A DNA stretch of 64,000 nucleotides. It comes from Nitrospirota bacterium (GTDB lineage Bacteria > Nitrospirota > Thermodesulfovibrionia > Thermodesulfovibrionales > UBA6898). Numbering within the stretch: the stretch's first letter is position 1; every line of letters begins with the position of its first letter. The notes beneath the pieces were generated by a model that searched no databases, was not told the origin of the DNA, and was given only the letters and a program-made list of their open reading frames with translations. Both the position numbers and the translations under genes were made by a program. This document shows positions 8,477 through 16,310 of the stretch, in pieces. The stretch spans positions 1 through 64,000 of the forward strand of contig JACRHC010000083.1 in the NCBI GenBank assembly GCA_016217675.1, written 5' to 3'.

Positions 8477-9506
8477 ACACCATATAGACAACCCTGAGAT
8501 TGCGGGGAGACTCGTCAACCCCGGAGCCGGTGAGGAGGAGGCAACCCTTGACGTTAATCTCAGGCCGGGAACTCTTGATGAGTTCGTTGGCCAGGAGAAG
8601 CTGAAGGAAAACCTCAAGATTTTCATTACTGCAGCGAATCAGCGGAAGGAACCCCTTGATCATCTCCTGTTCTGCGGGCCTCCCGGCCTTGGCAAAACAA
8701 CGCTGGCGCATATCATATCCAACGAGCTGAAGGTGAGCATCAAATCAACGTCAGGCCCCATGCTCGAACGGGCAGGCGATATTGCAGCGATCCTGACCAA
8801 TCTCTCTGAACGGGATATCCTCTTTATCGACGAGATCCACCGGCTGCCGCGCATTGTAGAAGAAGTGCTCTATCCTGCCATGGAAGATTACCAGCTGGAC
8901 ATCATCATAGGCCAGGGCCCCAATGCGCGGACGCTCAAGCTGAACCTCCCCAAATTCACACTCATCGGCGCAACAACAAGGACCGGTCTGCTCACCTCGC
9001 CGCTCAGGGACCGTTTCGGCATCGTCACCCGATTAGGCTTTTATTCCTATGATGAGCTCGAAAAGATCATTACACGCTCGGCGAATATTCTGAAGGTGTC
9101 GATCGAAAAGAACGCGGCACTTGAAATAGCACGCCGGTCACGCGGTACACCCCGAATTGCCAACCGGCTCTTAAAAAGGATCAGGGACTTTGCCCAGGTG
9201 CTTGGCGACGGCAGGATCGATCTCGCGATAACAAAAAGCTCTCTGCTGTCGCTTGAGGTTGATGAAAAGGGGCTGGACGAGATGGATAGAAAACTTCTGC
9301 TTACGATCATCGATAAGTTTAATGGCGGCCCTGCCGGCGTAGAGGCGATCTCAGCGTCGCTCAGGGAAGACAGGGAAACAATCGAGGATGTGTATGAGCC
9401 TTATCTGCTTCAGGAAGGCCTTCTTGAACGCACGCCGCGCGGCAGGCTCGCAACACGAGCTGCTTTTGCCCACCTCGGCAAGACAATCCCCAGCGGCCTG
9501 TTTTAA
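8469..9506 (+). CDS. ruvB: Holliday junction branch migration ATPase RuvB
   Basis: Hexameric AAA+ motor for branch migration with RuvA. The 345 residues include the N-terminal [19 protein letters not shown], Walker [13 protein letters not shown] near residue 70, Walker [11 protein letters not shown] near 117, sensor 1 [10 protein letters not shown], and a C-terminal winged helix ending in [16 protein letters not shown]. The start overlaps the ruvA stop by 8 bp, so the two are translationally coupled. Length is typical. Confidence 0.97.
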   Translation: MDEHHIDNPEIAGRLVNPGAGEEEATLDVNLRPGTLDEFVGQEKLKENLKIFITAANQRKEPLDHLLFCGPPGLGKTTLAHIISNELKVSIKSTSGPMLERAGDIAAILTNLSERDILFIDEIHRLPRIVEEVLYPAMEDYQLDIIIGQGPNARTLKLNLPKFTLIGATTRTGLLTSPLRDRFGIVTRLGFYSYDELEKIITRSANILKVSIEKNAALEIARRSRGTPRIANRLLKRIRDFAQVLGDGRIDLAITKSSLLSLEVDEKGLDEMDRKLLLTIIDKFNGGPAGVEAISASLREDRETIEDVYEPYLLQEGLLERTPRGRLATRAAFAHLGKTIPSGLF

Positions 9507-9539
9507 TTTTATGCATCCGTTTTTTCGTCTCTTTTTTTC

Positions 9540-9567
9540 TCATCACTCATCACGCATTACTCATCAC
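9540..9567 (+). repeat. 7-bp tandem repeat between ruvB and queH
   Basis: Four consecutive 7-bp units: TCATCAC, TCATCAC, GCATTAC, TCATCAC. This is a rotation of the TCACTCA unit found before ruvA. The array ends 8 bp before the queH ATG. It sits in a T-rich 69-bp gap and leaves no room for a clear Shine-Dalgarno site. Confidence 0.8.
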
Positions 9568-9575
9568 GGCCTTTC

Positions 9576-10133
9576 ATGAAACTGCTCATGCATATCTGCT
9601 GCTCGAACTGCAGCATCCATCCGCTCCAGCAACTTCTGCTTAAGGGTATGGATATAAAGGGCTTCTGGTTTAATCCCAATATACACCCGTACACGGAATA
9701 TACAGCCAGGCTCGAATCGCTTGTTAAGCTCGGCAGGCTCTGGAACCTTGATGTTGAATACGAGGATGACTATGCCCTTGATGATTTTCTGAGTTCAGTC
9801 GCCGGCAAAGGACCGGAGCGCTGTTCTGTCTGTTATGAGATACGGCTTGACAGGACAGCTCAAGCCGCCAGAAAGATGAACTTCGACGGCTTCACGACAT
9901 CGCTCCTGGTAAGCCCCTATCAGAAGTTTGATGGTATAATAGCGCAGGGCCAAAAGGCAGCAAAACGTCATGGCGTGACATTTCTCGCCGAAGATTTCAG
10001 ACAGGGCTGGAGAACAGCCCAGAACTTGTCTCGCGAACTTGAACTTTACCGCCAGAAATATTGCGGCTGCATCTACTCGGAAATGGAGCGCTACGCCCAG
10101 GCCGGAAAAAGGAGAAAAACTCAGACACCATGA
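9576..10133 (+). CDS. queH: epoxyqueuosine reductase QueH (DUF208)
   Basis: Reduces epoxyqueuosine to queuosine in tRNA, the last step of queuosine synthesis; QueH is the cobalamin-independent alternative to QueG. The 185-residue protein carries the DUF208 cysteines: HICCSNCS at the N-terminus, the pair in RCSVCYEIRL, and the late KYCGCIYSE, all expected ligands for the [4Fe-4S] cluster and adjacent iron site. queA, an earlier step of the same pathway, is two genes downstream. The stop overlaps the next start (ATGA). Confidence 0.93.
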   Translation: MKLLMHICCSNCSIHPLQQLLLKGMDIKGFWFNPNIHPYTEYTARLESLVKLGRLWNLDVEYEDDYALDDFLSSVAGKGPERCSVCYEIRLDRTAQAARKMNFDGFTTSLLVSPYQKFDGIIAQGQKAAKRHGVTFLAEDFRQGWRTAQNLSRELELYRQKYCGCIYSEMERYAQAGKRRKTQTP

Positions 10134-11119
10134 TTGATATAATCAGAAAACTGACAACAGCGTGCATGTTCCTGCTGCTTGCGTCGGTTGTTGAAGCAGG
10201 CATAACAATGAAGGTCCTCATCCTTGATGATGTCTTTCAAAGCATCCCCTCACGCGACGAAAAGATAGAACGGATGGGAAAACTCAAGGGGGAGCTTCTG
10301 GTCAACGGCACACGCTATCCCGGCAATATCGAGGTCTGGAAGGGCCATGGCGGCCTTTACCTTATCAACGAACTTCCCCTTGAGGAATATATCAAGAGTG
10401 TCGTAAGTGCAGAGGTCGGTGCAGACTGGGACATGGAAGCGCTGAAGACCCAGGCAGTCATCTCAAGGACCTATGCCCTGAACCAGAAGGCCCAGAACAA
10501 CAACCCGAACTTTGACCTCACCTCCTCCGTCCTTCACCAGGTGTACAAGGGATCGAATGAGAATGCCCGCATATCCTATGCCGTGATGAACACCGAGGGA
10601 GAGGTGCTCACGTACAACGGCAAGATCATTGAGGCCTTCTACCACTCCACCTCAGGCGGCCTGACCGAGGCGCCGGAAGATGTCTTCGGCAAGAGCTATC
10701 CCTATCTCAAGCCTGTTTCAGGAAGCTGCGAGACCTCTCCCTACTGGATATGGGAACGCCGCATACCGGTTGAAGAGATTGAGAAAGCGCTGAATATCTC
10801 AGGTATCAGGGATATCAGGATCGCATCATATACCTCAACCGGCAGGGTTAAGACCGTTGACCTTGTCCAGACCGGCTCAGCACAATCCATGAAGGCCACT
10901 GACCTGCGTAAGGCTATCGGCTGGTCCAGGCTGCCGAGCACAAATTTCTCCCTCTCCCGGGACAACAACGTCGTGGTCTTCGATGGCAAAGGCTTTGGTC
11001 ATGGTGTTGGCCTCTGCCAGTGGAGTTCACTGGAAATGGCCAAGAGCGGTGTTGAGTACAAAGATATCCTTTCCTATTTCTATCCGGGCACTCTTTTACA
11101 GATATATGAAAACCGCTGA
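10130..11119 (+). CDS. SpoIID/LytB domain protein, predicted secreted
   Basis: A 329-residue protein when started at the ATG overlapping the queH stop. It has a signal peptide (about residues 1-23, ending VVEAG). The SpoIID domain follows: EEYIKSVVSAEVGADWDMEALKTQA-type region, then YHSTSGGLTEAPEDVFG and the C-terminal GKGFGHGVGLCQWSS. In sporulators SpoIID is a lytic transglycosylase acting on stripped peptidoglycan; in Gram-negatives the role is less defined but probably cell-wall related. It lies between queH and queA and overlaps queA by 14 bp. The upstream in-frame extension inside queH is not credible. Confidence 0.88.
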   Translation: MIDIIRKLTTACMFLLLASVVEAGITMKVLILDDVFQSIPSRDEKIERMGKLKGELLVNGTRYPGNIEVWKGHGGLYLINELPLEEYIKSVVSAEVGADWDMEALKTQAVISRTYALNQKAQNNNPNFDLTSSVLHQVYKGSNENARISYAVMNTEGEVLTYNGKIIEAFYHSTSGGLTEAPEDVFGKSYPYLKPVSGSCETSPYWIWERRIPVEEIEKALNISGIRDIRIASYTSTGRVKTVDLVQTGSAQSMKATDLRKAIGWSRLPSTNFSLSRDNNVVVFDGKGFGHGVGLCQWSSLEMAKSGVEYKDILSYFYPGTLLQIYENR

Positions 11120-12113
11120 TTTCGATTTTTTTCTTCCGGACGGATTCATAGCAGAAAGACCGGCGGAGAAAAGGGATGCTTCCCGTCTTCTGGTGCTCTC
11201 CCGGGATGGAGGCATCGAGCACAGGCAGTTCTCTGATCTGCCTTCCTACCTTCAGGCCGGCGATATGCTGGTGATGAATAATTCACGCGTATTTCCGGCA
11301 CGTTTGACCGGGTACAAACCGACGGGAGGAAGAATCGAGATCCTCCTGGTCGAAAGGCTTTCCGGCACTTCCTGGCAGATACTTGCCAAAGACAACTATT
11401 CCGGCCCTTTGACCATTGCAGACAAGTACACAGTTCATATGGCAGAAGACAGGACCATAACCTTTGCAGATGAACAGGAGATGCGGGTGGTCATAGAAGA
11501 ACAGGGACAGACGCCGCTTCCCCCGTATATCAAACGGAAAGCTGACGAGACGGACAGGGAACGTTACCAGACGGTCTATGCTGAGAAGGAAGGGTCTATC
11601 GCAGCCCCGACAGCTGGTCTTCATTTTACCGAAGGACTGCTCAATTCGCTGCAGGACCGTTCAATTGCCGTCCGCATGGTAACCCTGCATGTCGGGATCG
11701 GCACATTCAGACCGATAAAAGCTGAGCGTATCCGTGACCACAATATGGATCGGGAGCATTTTGAGATCGAAAGCTCACTGCTTCATGAGATCGCTGAGAC
11801 GAAGCAGAGAGGCAATCGGGTCGTCACCGTCGGAACAACAACTACCCGGACCCTGGAAGGATATCTCTCAGGAAACAGCACGATCCATTCAATGAACGGG
11901 GCCATTATGGGTTCAACCGACATCTTTATTCACGAAGGTTTCAGGTTCAGGGCAGCCGATGCGCTGATAACGAATTTTCATCTTCCGCGCTCCACACCGC
12001 TCATGCTCGCCGCAGCTTTTTGCGGCCGTAAAAACCTGCTCAATGCCTATGAGGAGGCCATTTCCCGAGGATATAGATTTTTTTCCTATGGTGATGCTAT
12101 GCTTGTTTTATGA
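11106..12113 (+). CDS. queA: S-adenosylmethionine:tRNA ribosyltransferase-isomerase
   Basis: Transfers and isomerises the ribosyl part of SAM onto preQ1-tRNA to make epoxyqueuosine. I started at the ATG at 11106 (MKTADFDFFLPDGFIAERP), giving 335 residues; the long upstream frame lies inside the spoIID-like gene. Family motifs visible are RDASRLLVL, MLVMNNSRVFPARL, AAPTAGLHFT, LHVGIGTFRPI and TTRTLEG. It overlaps the previous gene by 14 bp and the next by 4 bp, so the queH-to-SPOR stretch is probably one operon. Confidence 0.96.
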   Translation: MKTADFDFFLPDGFIAERPAEKRDASRLLVLSRDGGIEHRQFSDLPSYLQAGDMLVMNNSRVFPARLTGYKPTGGRIEILLVERLSGTSWQILAKDNYSGPLTIADKYTVHMAEDRTITFADEQEMRVVIEEQGQTPLPPYIKRKADETDRERYQTVYAEKEGSIAAPTAGLHFTEGLLNSLQDRSIAVRMVTLHVGIGTFRPIKAERIRDHNMDREHFEIESSLLHEIAETKQRGNRVVTVGTTTTRTLEGYLSGNSTIHSMNGAIMGSTDIFIHEGFRFRAADALITNFHLPRSTPLMLAAAFCGRKNLLNAYEEAISRGYRFFSYGDAMLVL

Positions 12114-12769
12114 ACGACGACGAGTTCTCTGAAAAGCCTTCAGCATTCATGTCCGGCAAGGAATTTATCATCGTTCTGGTGATCATTTTTTCCGGTTTGA
12201 GTTTTACGCTCGGTTATTTTGTCGGCAAAAGCACCGCTCCAAAACCGGAGCCTGCACTGCAGGCAGTTGAGTCATCCGGGCAGATCCAGAAACAGGAATT
12301 GTTGCCTGCGGCACCTTCGCCGGCAGCGCCGCCACCCGAACAGTCGCAGCCGGCATCCCCTATGCAGCAGCCTGTTCTGCCGCCGACCAAAATACCGGTT
12401 CCGCAGGTCGTTCCCGCAGCTGAAAAACCTGCTCCCCCGCAGCAGAGCGCCGGGCCTCAGATGACGAAACCTGCTACTGAGAAAGCGGAGCAGAAAGTTG
12501 AACCTGCTACGGCCTCAGAGCGCAAGGACAGCATGTACACTGTTCAGATAGGCGCGTTCAGGAATATTGCCGAGGCAAAGCAGCTGAAGGCAAAATTCAG
12601 CAAGAAGGGTTACAAGCCCTATATTTCTGCAGGCAAGAACAAGAAAGCAGAGAAGATATTCAAGGTCAAAACCGGCGAGTTCACGGAAAAGAAAGAGGCT
12701 GAACTTCTTGCACTGAAGCTCAAAAAGACTGAAGGCCTGCAGACCTACGTAACGATGAAGACGGAATAA
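12110..12769 (+). CDS. SPOR domain protein with one membrane helix
   Basis: A 219-residue protein. A short cytoplasmic start is followed by one membrane helix (about residues 19-40, FIIVLVIIFSGLSFTLGYFV). Next come a Pro/Ala/Gln-rich linker (about 50-135) and a C-terminal SPOR domain (about 140-217) starting YTVQIGAFRNIAEAKQL. SPOR domains bind denuded peptidoglycan glycans, often at the septum, which fits the nearby SpoIID-like gene. It overlaps queA by 4 bp. The specific role in division or wall remodelling is inferred. Confidence 0.88.
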   Translation: MNDDEFSEKPSAFMSGKEFIIVLVIIFSGLSFTLGYFVGKSTAPKPEPALQAVESSGQIQKQELLPAAPSPAAPPPEQSQPASPMQQPVLPPTKIPVPQVVPAAEKPAPPQQSAGPQMTKPATEKAEQKVEPATASERKDSMYTVQIGAFRNIAEAKQLKAKFSKKGYKPYISAGKNKKAEKIFKVKTGEFTEKKEAELLALKLKKTEGLQTYVTMKTE

Positions 12770-12778
12770 GGAGCCCTT

Positions 12779-13750
12779 ACGGAGACCGTTGAGATAGCCT
12801 TTGACAGCGAAAAAGAACTGCCGTTCCTTTTCACCAGCCTTGAGAAGAACCTGAAGCTCATCGAAGAAGCCCTCGGCATATCAGCCAGTTACCGGGGCAA
12901 CAGGATCCTGCTGAAGGGAGCTGACGCACAGGTCAGGGCTGCGGAAGCCCTCATTCACGACCTGAGGGAACTCAGCCAGCAGGGGTACTCACTCAGGCCC
13001 GAAGATATCCGCTTTGCTGTCAGGGCCCTGTCCGAAGGCGAAGGCATGTCTTTGAAGGAACTCTTTCTCAATAATATCCCTGTTTCCTCAAAGCGCCGTT
13101 TCATCATCCCCAAAACAGAGAACCAGAAGAAGTATCTCGACTCCATAAAGGAATTCGACATCGTCTTCGGCATCGGCCCTGCGGGGACCGGAAAGACGTA
13201 TCTCGCCATGGCCATGGCGGTGAATGCCCTCCTGAAAAAAGAGGTCAGCAGGATTGTCCTTGCTCGGCCCGCAATTGAAGCCGGTGAAAAACTCGGCTTC
13301 CTGCCAGGAGACATCCAGGAAAAGGTGAACCCCTACCTGAGGCCGCTCTATGATGCTCTCTATGATATGATGGAGGCTGAAAAGGTGATGAACCTCATGG
13401 AACGCGGTGTGGTAGAGATCGCACCCCTTGCCTTCATGCGGGGCAGGACCCTGAACGACGCCTTTGTCATACTTGACGAAGCGCAGAATACGACGACTGA
13501 GCAGATGAAGATGTTCCTGACCCGGCTTGGCTTTAATTCAAAAGCGGTGATCACCGGTGATGTCACTCAGATCGACCTGCCCTCAAACAGGGCATCAGGG
13601 CTGGTAGAGGTGATGAAGATCCTCGAGGACATCAAGGGGATTACTTTTGTCTCCTTTTCGGAGCGGGATGTGGTGAGACACAAACTGGTGCAGGCTATCA
13701 TAAAGGCATACGAGCGATATGAAAACAGAACTATCGATACAGAAACTTAA
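12779..13750 (+). CDS. phoH: PhoH-family ATPase, probable ACG start
   Basis: A PhoH-like P-loop ATPase, usually linked to RNA metabolism and found beside ybeY. Walker A GPAGTGKTYLAMAMA lies near residue 131 and Walker B VILDEAQN near 229. The conserved N-terminal KH-like region is encoded upstream of the first ATG (13046), so that ATG cannot be the real start. Between the in-frame stop at 12767-12769 and 13046 there is no ATG, GTG or TTG. An AAGGAG at 12768-12773 stands five bases before an ACG at 12779, giving 323 residues, the family length. Either ACG initiates or one base differs from ATG. Confidence 0.85.
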   Translation, partial: TETVEIAFDSEKELPFLFTSLEKNLKLIEEALGISASYRGNRILLKGADAQVRAAEALIHDLRELSQQGYSLRPEDIRFAVRALSEGEGMSLKELFLNNIPVSSKRRFIIPKTENQKKYLDSIKEFDIVFGIGPAGTGKTYLAMAMAVNALLKKEVSRIVLARPAIEAGEKLGFLPGDIQEKVNPYLRPLYDALYDMMEAEKVMNLMERGVVEIAPLAFMRGRTLNDAFVILDEAQNTTTEQMKMFLTRLGFNSKAVITGDVTQIDLPSNRASGLVEVMKILEDIKGITFVSFSERDVVRHKLVQAIIKAYERYENRTIDTET

Positions 13751-15203
13751 AACGCCGACTGTCAGGACAAACCTTCTCAAGCTTTCCTATCTTTTCGGCA
13801 TTGCAGCTATCACCTCGATATTCCTGCTCCAGGAATTCAGCCTGAACAAATTCCTCGGCGGCACCCTTATCTCGTTTGTCCTGCTCTTTGTGCTCTACCG
13901 TGATATCATGCGATACAAACCCACGTATCTGAACAACTACAGCATGCTGCTGCTATTGAGCCTTATGATCATCGGCACGCTCATGGCCGGCAGGATCTTC
14001 AGCTACTTTCTGATCAGCCTGCTGAAGGGGCTGGGGACAGCTGATACAGGCATTGCCATGTACGGCATCCCGATTGCAACAGGCGCAATGCTCGTGGCCC
14101 TGCTCTTCGATTTTCATACCGCGATCACCTTTTCCTTTACCGTAAGCCTTCTCACAGGGTACTGGCTTGAGGAGTCTTTTTTCCCGATCTACACGTTTGT
14201 GGGCAGCCTCACTGCGGCCTTCAGCGTCATCCGCTGCAAAAAGCGGTCTGCATTGCTCCGCGGCGGCCTCTATGTAATTCTGGCAAATATCTGCCTCGTG
14301 ATCATTTTCCTGATTTCAAGAGGCGAGCTTTTCACTGAAAAAGCGTTTGCAGCGATCGTCGTTGCGGTATTTTCCGGTATCACCGTCTCTGCCATCGTAT
14401 CGCTCATCCTTCCGCTTTTTGAGTATCTCTTCAAGGTCACAACGGATATCAGCCTCCTCGAACTTCTTGATCTGAATCAGCCACTCATGAAATTGCTCAT
14501 GATCAACGCACCCGGGACCTATCACCACAGCGTAATCGTCGGCAGCCTGGTCGAGTCAGCTGCTGAGACCGTCGGAGTCAATCCCCTGCTTGCCCGCGTG
14601 AGCTCGTATTATCATGATATCGGCAAGGCAAAGATGCCCGAATATTTTGTCGAGAACCAGAGCGGAGGGCCGAGCAAACATGACAAGCTCACACCTCACA
14701 TGAGCAGCATGATCATCATCAATCATGTAAAAGAAGGGGTTGAGCTTGCAAAACAGTACAAGCTGCCCCAGTCGATCATAGACATCATCAGGCAGCACCA
14801 TGGGACGGCAGTGCTCACCTATTTCTTTCAGAAGGCAAAGGACATGGGTCACCATATCTCCCCCGGAGAAGAGGAATATATGTATCCGGGACCAAAGCCC
14901 CAGACCCGCGTTGCTGCGCTGGTCATGATGGCTGACGCGGTGGAAGCTGCCTCCAAGGTACTCAATGACCCCACACCTGCGCGGATTTCAGCGCTTGTCG
15001 AAAAGATCATTAACCATATTTTTCTTGAGGGACAGCTTGATGAGTGCGAACTTACCCTCAAGGACATTTCAGAGATCAAGAAACGCTTCATCTACATCCT
15101 GACCGGCATCATGCACAAGAGGATCGATTACCCCGGTTTCGACTTCGGCAATGACAATTCATCTAAAGAACCACCAAAGATCGAAAAAGTTAAATTTGCG
15201 TAG
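13719..15203 (+). CDS. membrane HD-domain phosphohydrolase (PgpH-like, short form)
   Basis: A 494-residue protein with about seven membrane helices (residues 20-235) and a cytoplasmic HD domain. The metal-binding residues appear in GTYHHSVIVGSLVE, YYHDIGKAKMPEYF, HMSSMIIINHVKEG and RQHHGT. This is the PgpH/7TM-HD family that degrades c-di-AMP in Gram-positives. The large extracytoplasmic domain usual in PgpH, ahead of the helices, is missing. Order phoH-HD-ybeY-dgkA is a common conserved block. It overlaps phoH by 32 bp and ybeY by 53 bp. The nucleotide substrate is not certain here. Confidence 0.88.
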   Translation: MKTELSIQKLKTPTVRTNLLKLSYLFGIAAITSIFLLQEFSLNKFLGGTLISFVLLFVLYRDIMRYKPTYLNNYSMLLLLSLMIIGTLMAGRIFSYFLISLLKGLGTADTGIAMYGIPIATGAMLVALLFDFHTAITFSFTVSLLTGYWLEESFFPIYTFVGSLTAAFSVIRCKKRSALLRGGLYVILANICLVIIFLISRGELFTEKAFAAIVVAVFSGITVSAIVSLILPLFEYLFKVTTDISLLELLDLNQPLMKLLMINAPGTYHHSVIVGSLVESAAETVGVNPLLARVSSYYHDIGKAKMPEYFVENQSGGPSKHDKLTPHMSSMIIINHVKEGVELAKQYKLPQSIIDIIRQHHGTAVLTYFFQKAKDMGHHISPGEEEYMYPGPKPQTRVAALVMMADAVEAASKVLNDPTPARISALVEKIINHIFLEGQLDECELTLKDISEIKKRFIYILTGIMHKRIDYPGFDFGNDNSSKEPPKIEKVKFA

Positions 15204-15630
15204 GATCACGAGGGCCCTCGCAGCGGCCCTTTCACTGCTTGGGCAGGAAGGGGCTGAGCTCAGTGTCCTTTTTGTAGGTAGCTCAAAAATGAAGCATCTC
15301 AACGAACATTTTCGCGGCATCCCCAAAGAGACTGACGTCCTCTCCTTCCCCATGGAGGATGCTCAGGCATTCACTGCCTACGCCTCTCGGCCCACTCTTC
15401 ACGACTCGTCCGGCACCCCTCACCTTCTGGGCGATATTGTCATCTCCATACCAAGGACCATAGAGCAGGCCCGGGACTACAGAGCATCGTTCTACGAAGA
15501 ACTGTTCAGGCTGCTCATACATGGCCTTCTGCATCTCCTGGGCTATGACCACGAAGAAAGCAGGTATCAGAAGGTGAAAATGGAGAAGAAGGAAAAGGAG
15601 ATCCTGCATGCCGTTGCGCGCCTGGCTTAA
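15151..15630 (+). CDS. ybeY: endoribonuclease YbeY
   Basis: Metal-dependent RNase for 16S rRNA maturation and ribosome quality control. The 159 residues end with the zinc site HGLLHLLGYDHEE (three His) and hold the conserved GIPKETDVLSFPM segment. The start overlaps the HD gene by 53 bp. Starting later would remove the first family strand, so 15151 is kept. The overlap with the downstream kinase-phosphatase gene is 23 bp. Confidence 0.94.
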   Translation: MTIHLKNHQRSKKLNLRRITRALAAALSLLGQEGAELSVLFVGSSKMKHLNEHFRGIPKETDVLSFPMEDAQAFTAYASRPTLHDSSGTPHLLGDIVISIPRTIEQARDYRASFYEELFRLLIHGLLHLLGYDHEESRYQKVKMEKKEKEILHAVARLA

Positions 15631-16306
15631 AAGCGCTAACTTCGCCATAGAAGGAATACTGCACGGCGCCAGGACCCAGAGGCATCTGCGCTACCATTTC
15701 ATTTCTGCTGCTGCTGTCCTGTTTTTCAGTTATATGGTTGGCGTTTCAAAGCCTGAACTTGTCATCATCGCACTTGCCGTTATCCTCGTGCTTGCTGCAG
15801 AGATGATGAACAGCGCCATAGAGGCTGTGGTGGACATTCTCTCGCCGGAATATTCGGAGAAGGCAAGGATCGCAAAAGACATTGCGGCAGGCGCTGTTCT
15901 TATCACTGCATTCGGTGCAGCGGTGCTCGGCTATGTTGTACTTTTCCCCTATGCCAAACGTATTTTCAGCGAAGGATTTCATATCGCAAAGCATTCAAAG
16001 GAAGAAATATCATTCATCGCCTTCATACTTGTGCTAATTGCCGTAATCATTGCAAAGTCCCATTTCGGCAAAGGGCATCCCCTGAGCGGCGGCATGCCGT
16101 CAGGACATTCAGCGCTTGCCTTTTCGGTCTGGGTCTCGGTCACGTATATAACAGGGAACCTCTACATCTCAGTACTCTGCTTTCTCCTCGCTGTCTGGAT
16201 CGCCCAGTCCCGTGTCACGATAAAGATGCATACACGGCTTGAAGTGATGTTGGGAGCTCTCATGGGCACGCTTCTCACCTTTCTGCTCTTCAGACTTTTT
16301 TACTAA
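15608..16306 (+). CDS. fusion of DgkA-type lipid kinase and PAP2-type phosphatase
   Basis: A 232-residue membrane protein. Residues 1-115 match the DgkA family (diacylglycerol or undecaprenol kinase): SANFAIEGI, ARTQRHLRYHF and the catalytic EMMNSAIEAVVD. Residues about 130-230 match the PAP2 phosphatase core: KSHFGKGHPLSGG, PSGHSALAFS near 163 and SRVTIKMHTRLE near 200, where a Glu stands at the usual Asp. One chain thus carries a kinase and a phosphatase that could act on the same lipid. It ends the phoH-ybeY block. Confidence 0.87.
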   Translation: MPLRAWLKSANFAIEGILHGARTQRHLRYHFISAAAVLFFSYMVGVSKPELVIIALAVILVLAAEMMNSAIEAVVDILSPEYSEKARIAKDIAAGAVLITAFGAAVLGYVVLFPYAKRIFSEGFHIAKHSKEEISFIAFILVLIAVIIAKSHFGKGHPLSGGMPSGHSALAFSVWVSVTYITGNLYISVLCFLLAVWIAQSRVTIKMHTRLEVMLGALMGTLLTFLLFRLFY

Positions 16307-16310
16307 GTCC

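Noticed and set aside
7861-9567. The 7-bp repeats as a CRISPR array
   Set aside because: Units are contiguous without spacers and too short; no cas genes are present.
13046-13750. phoH starting at the first ATG
   Set aside because: It would drop the conserved N-terminal region, and the upstream sequence in the same frame reads as PhoH.
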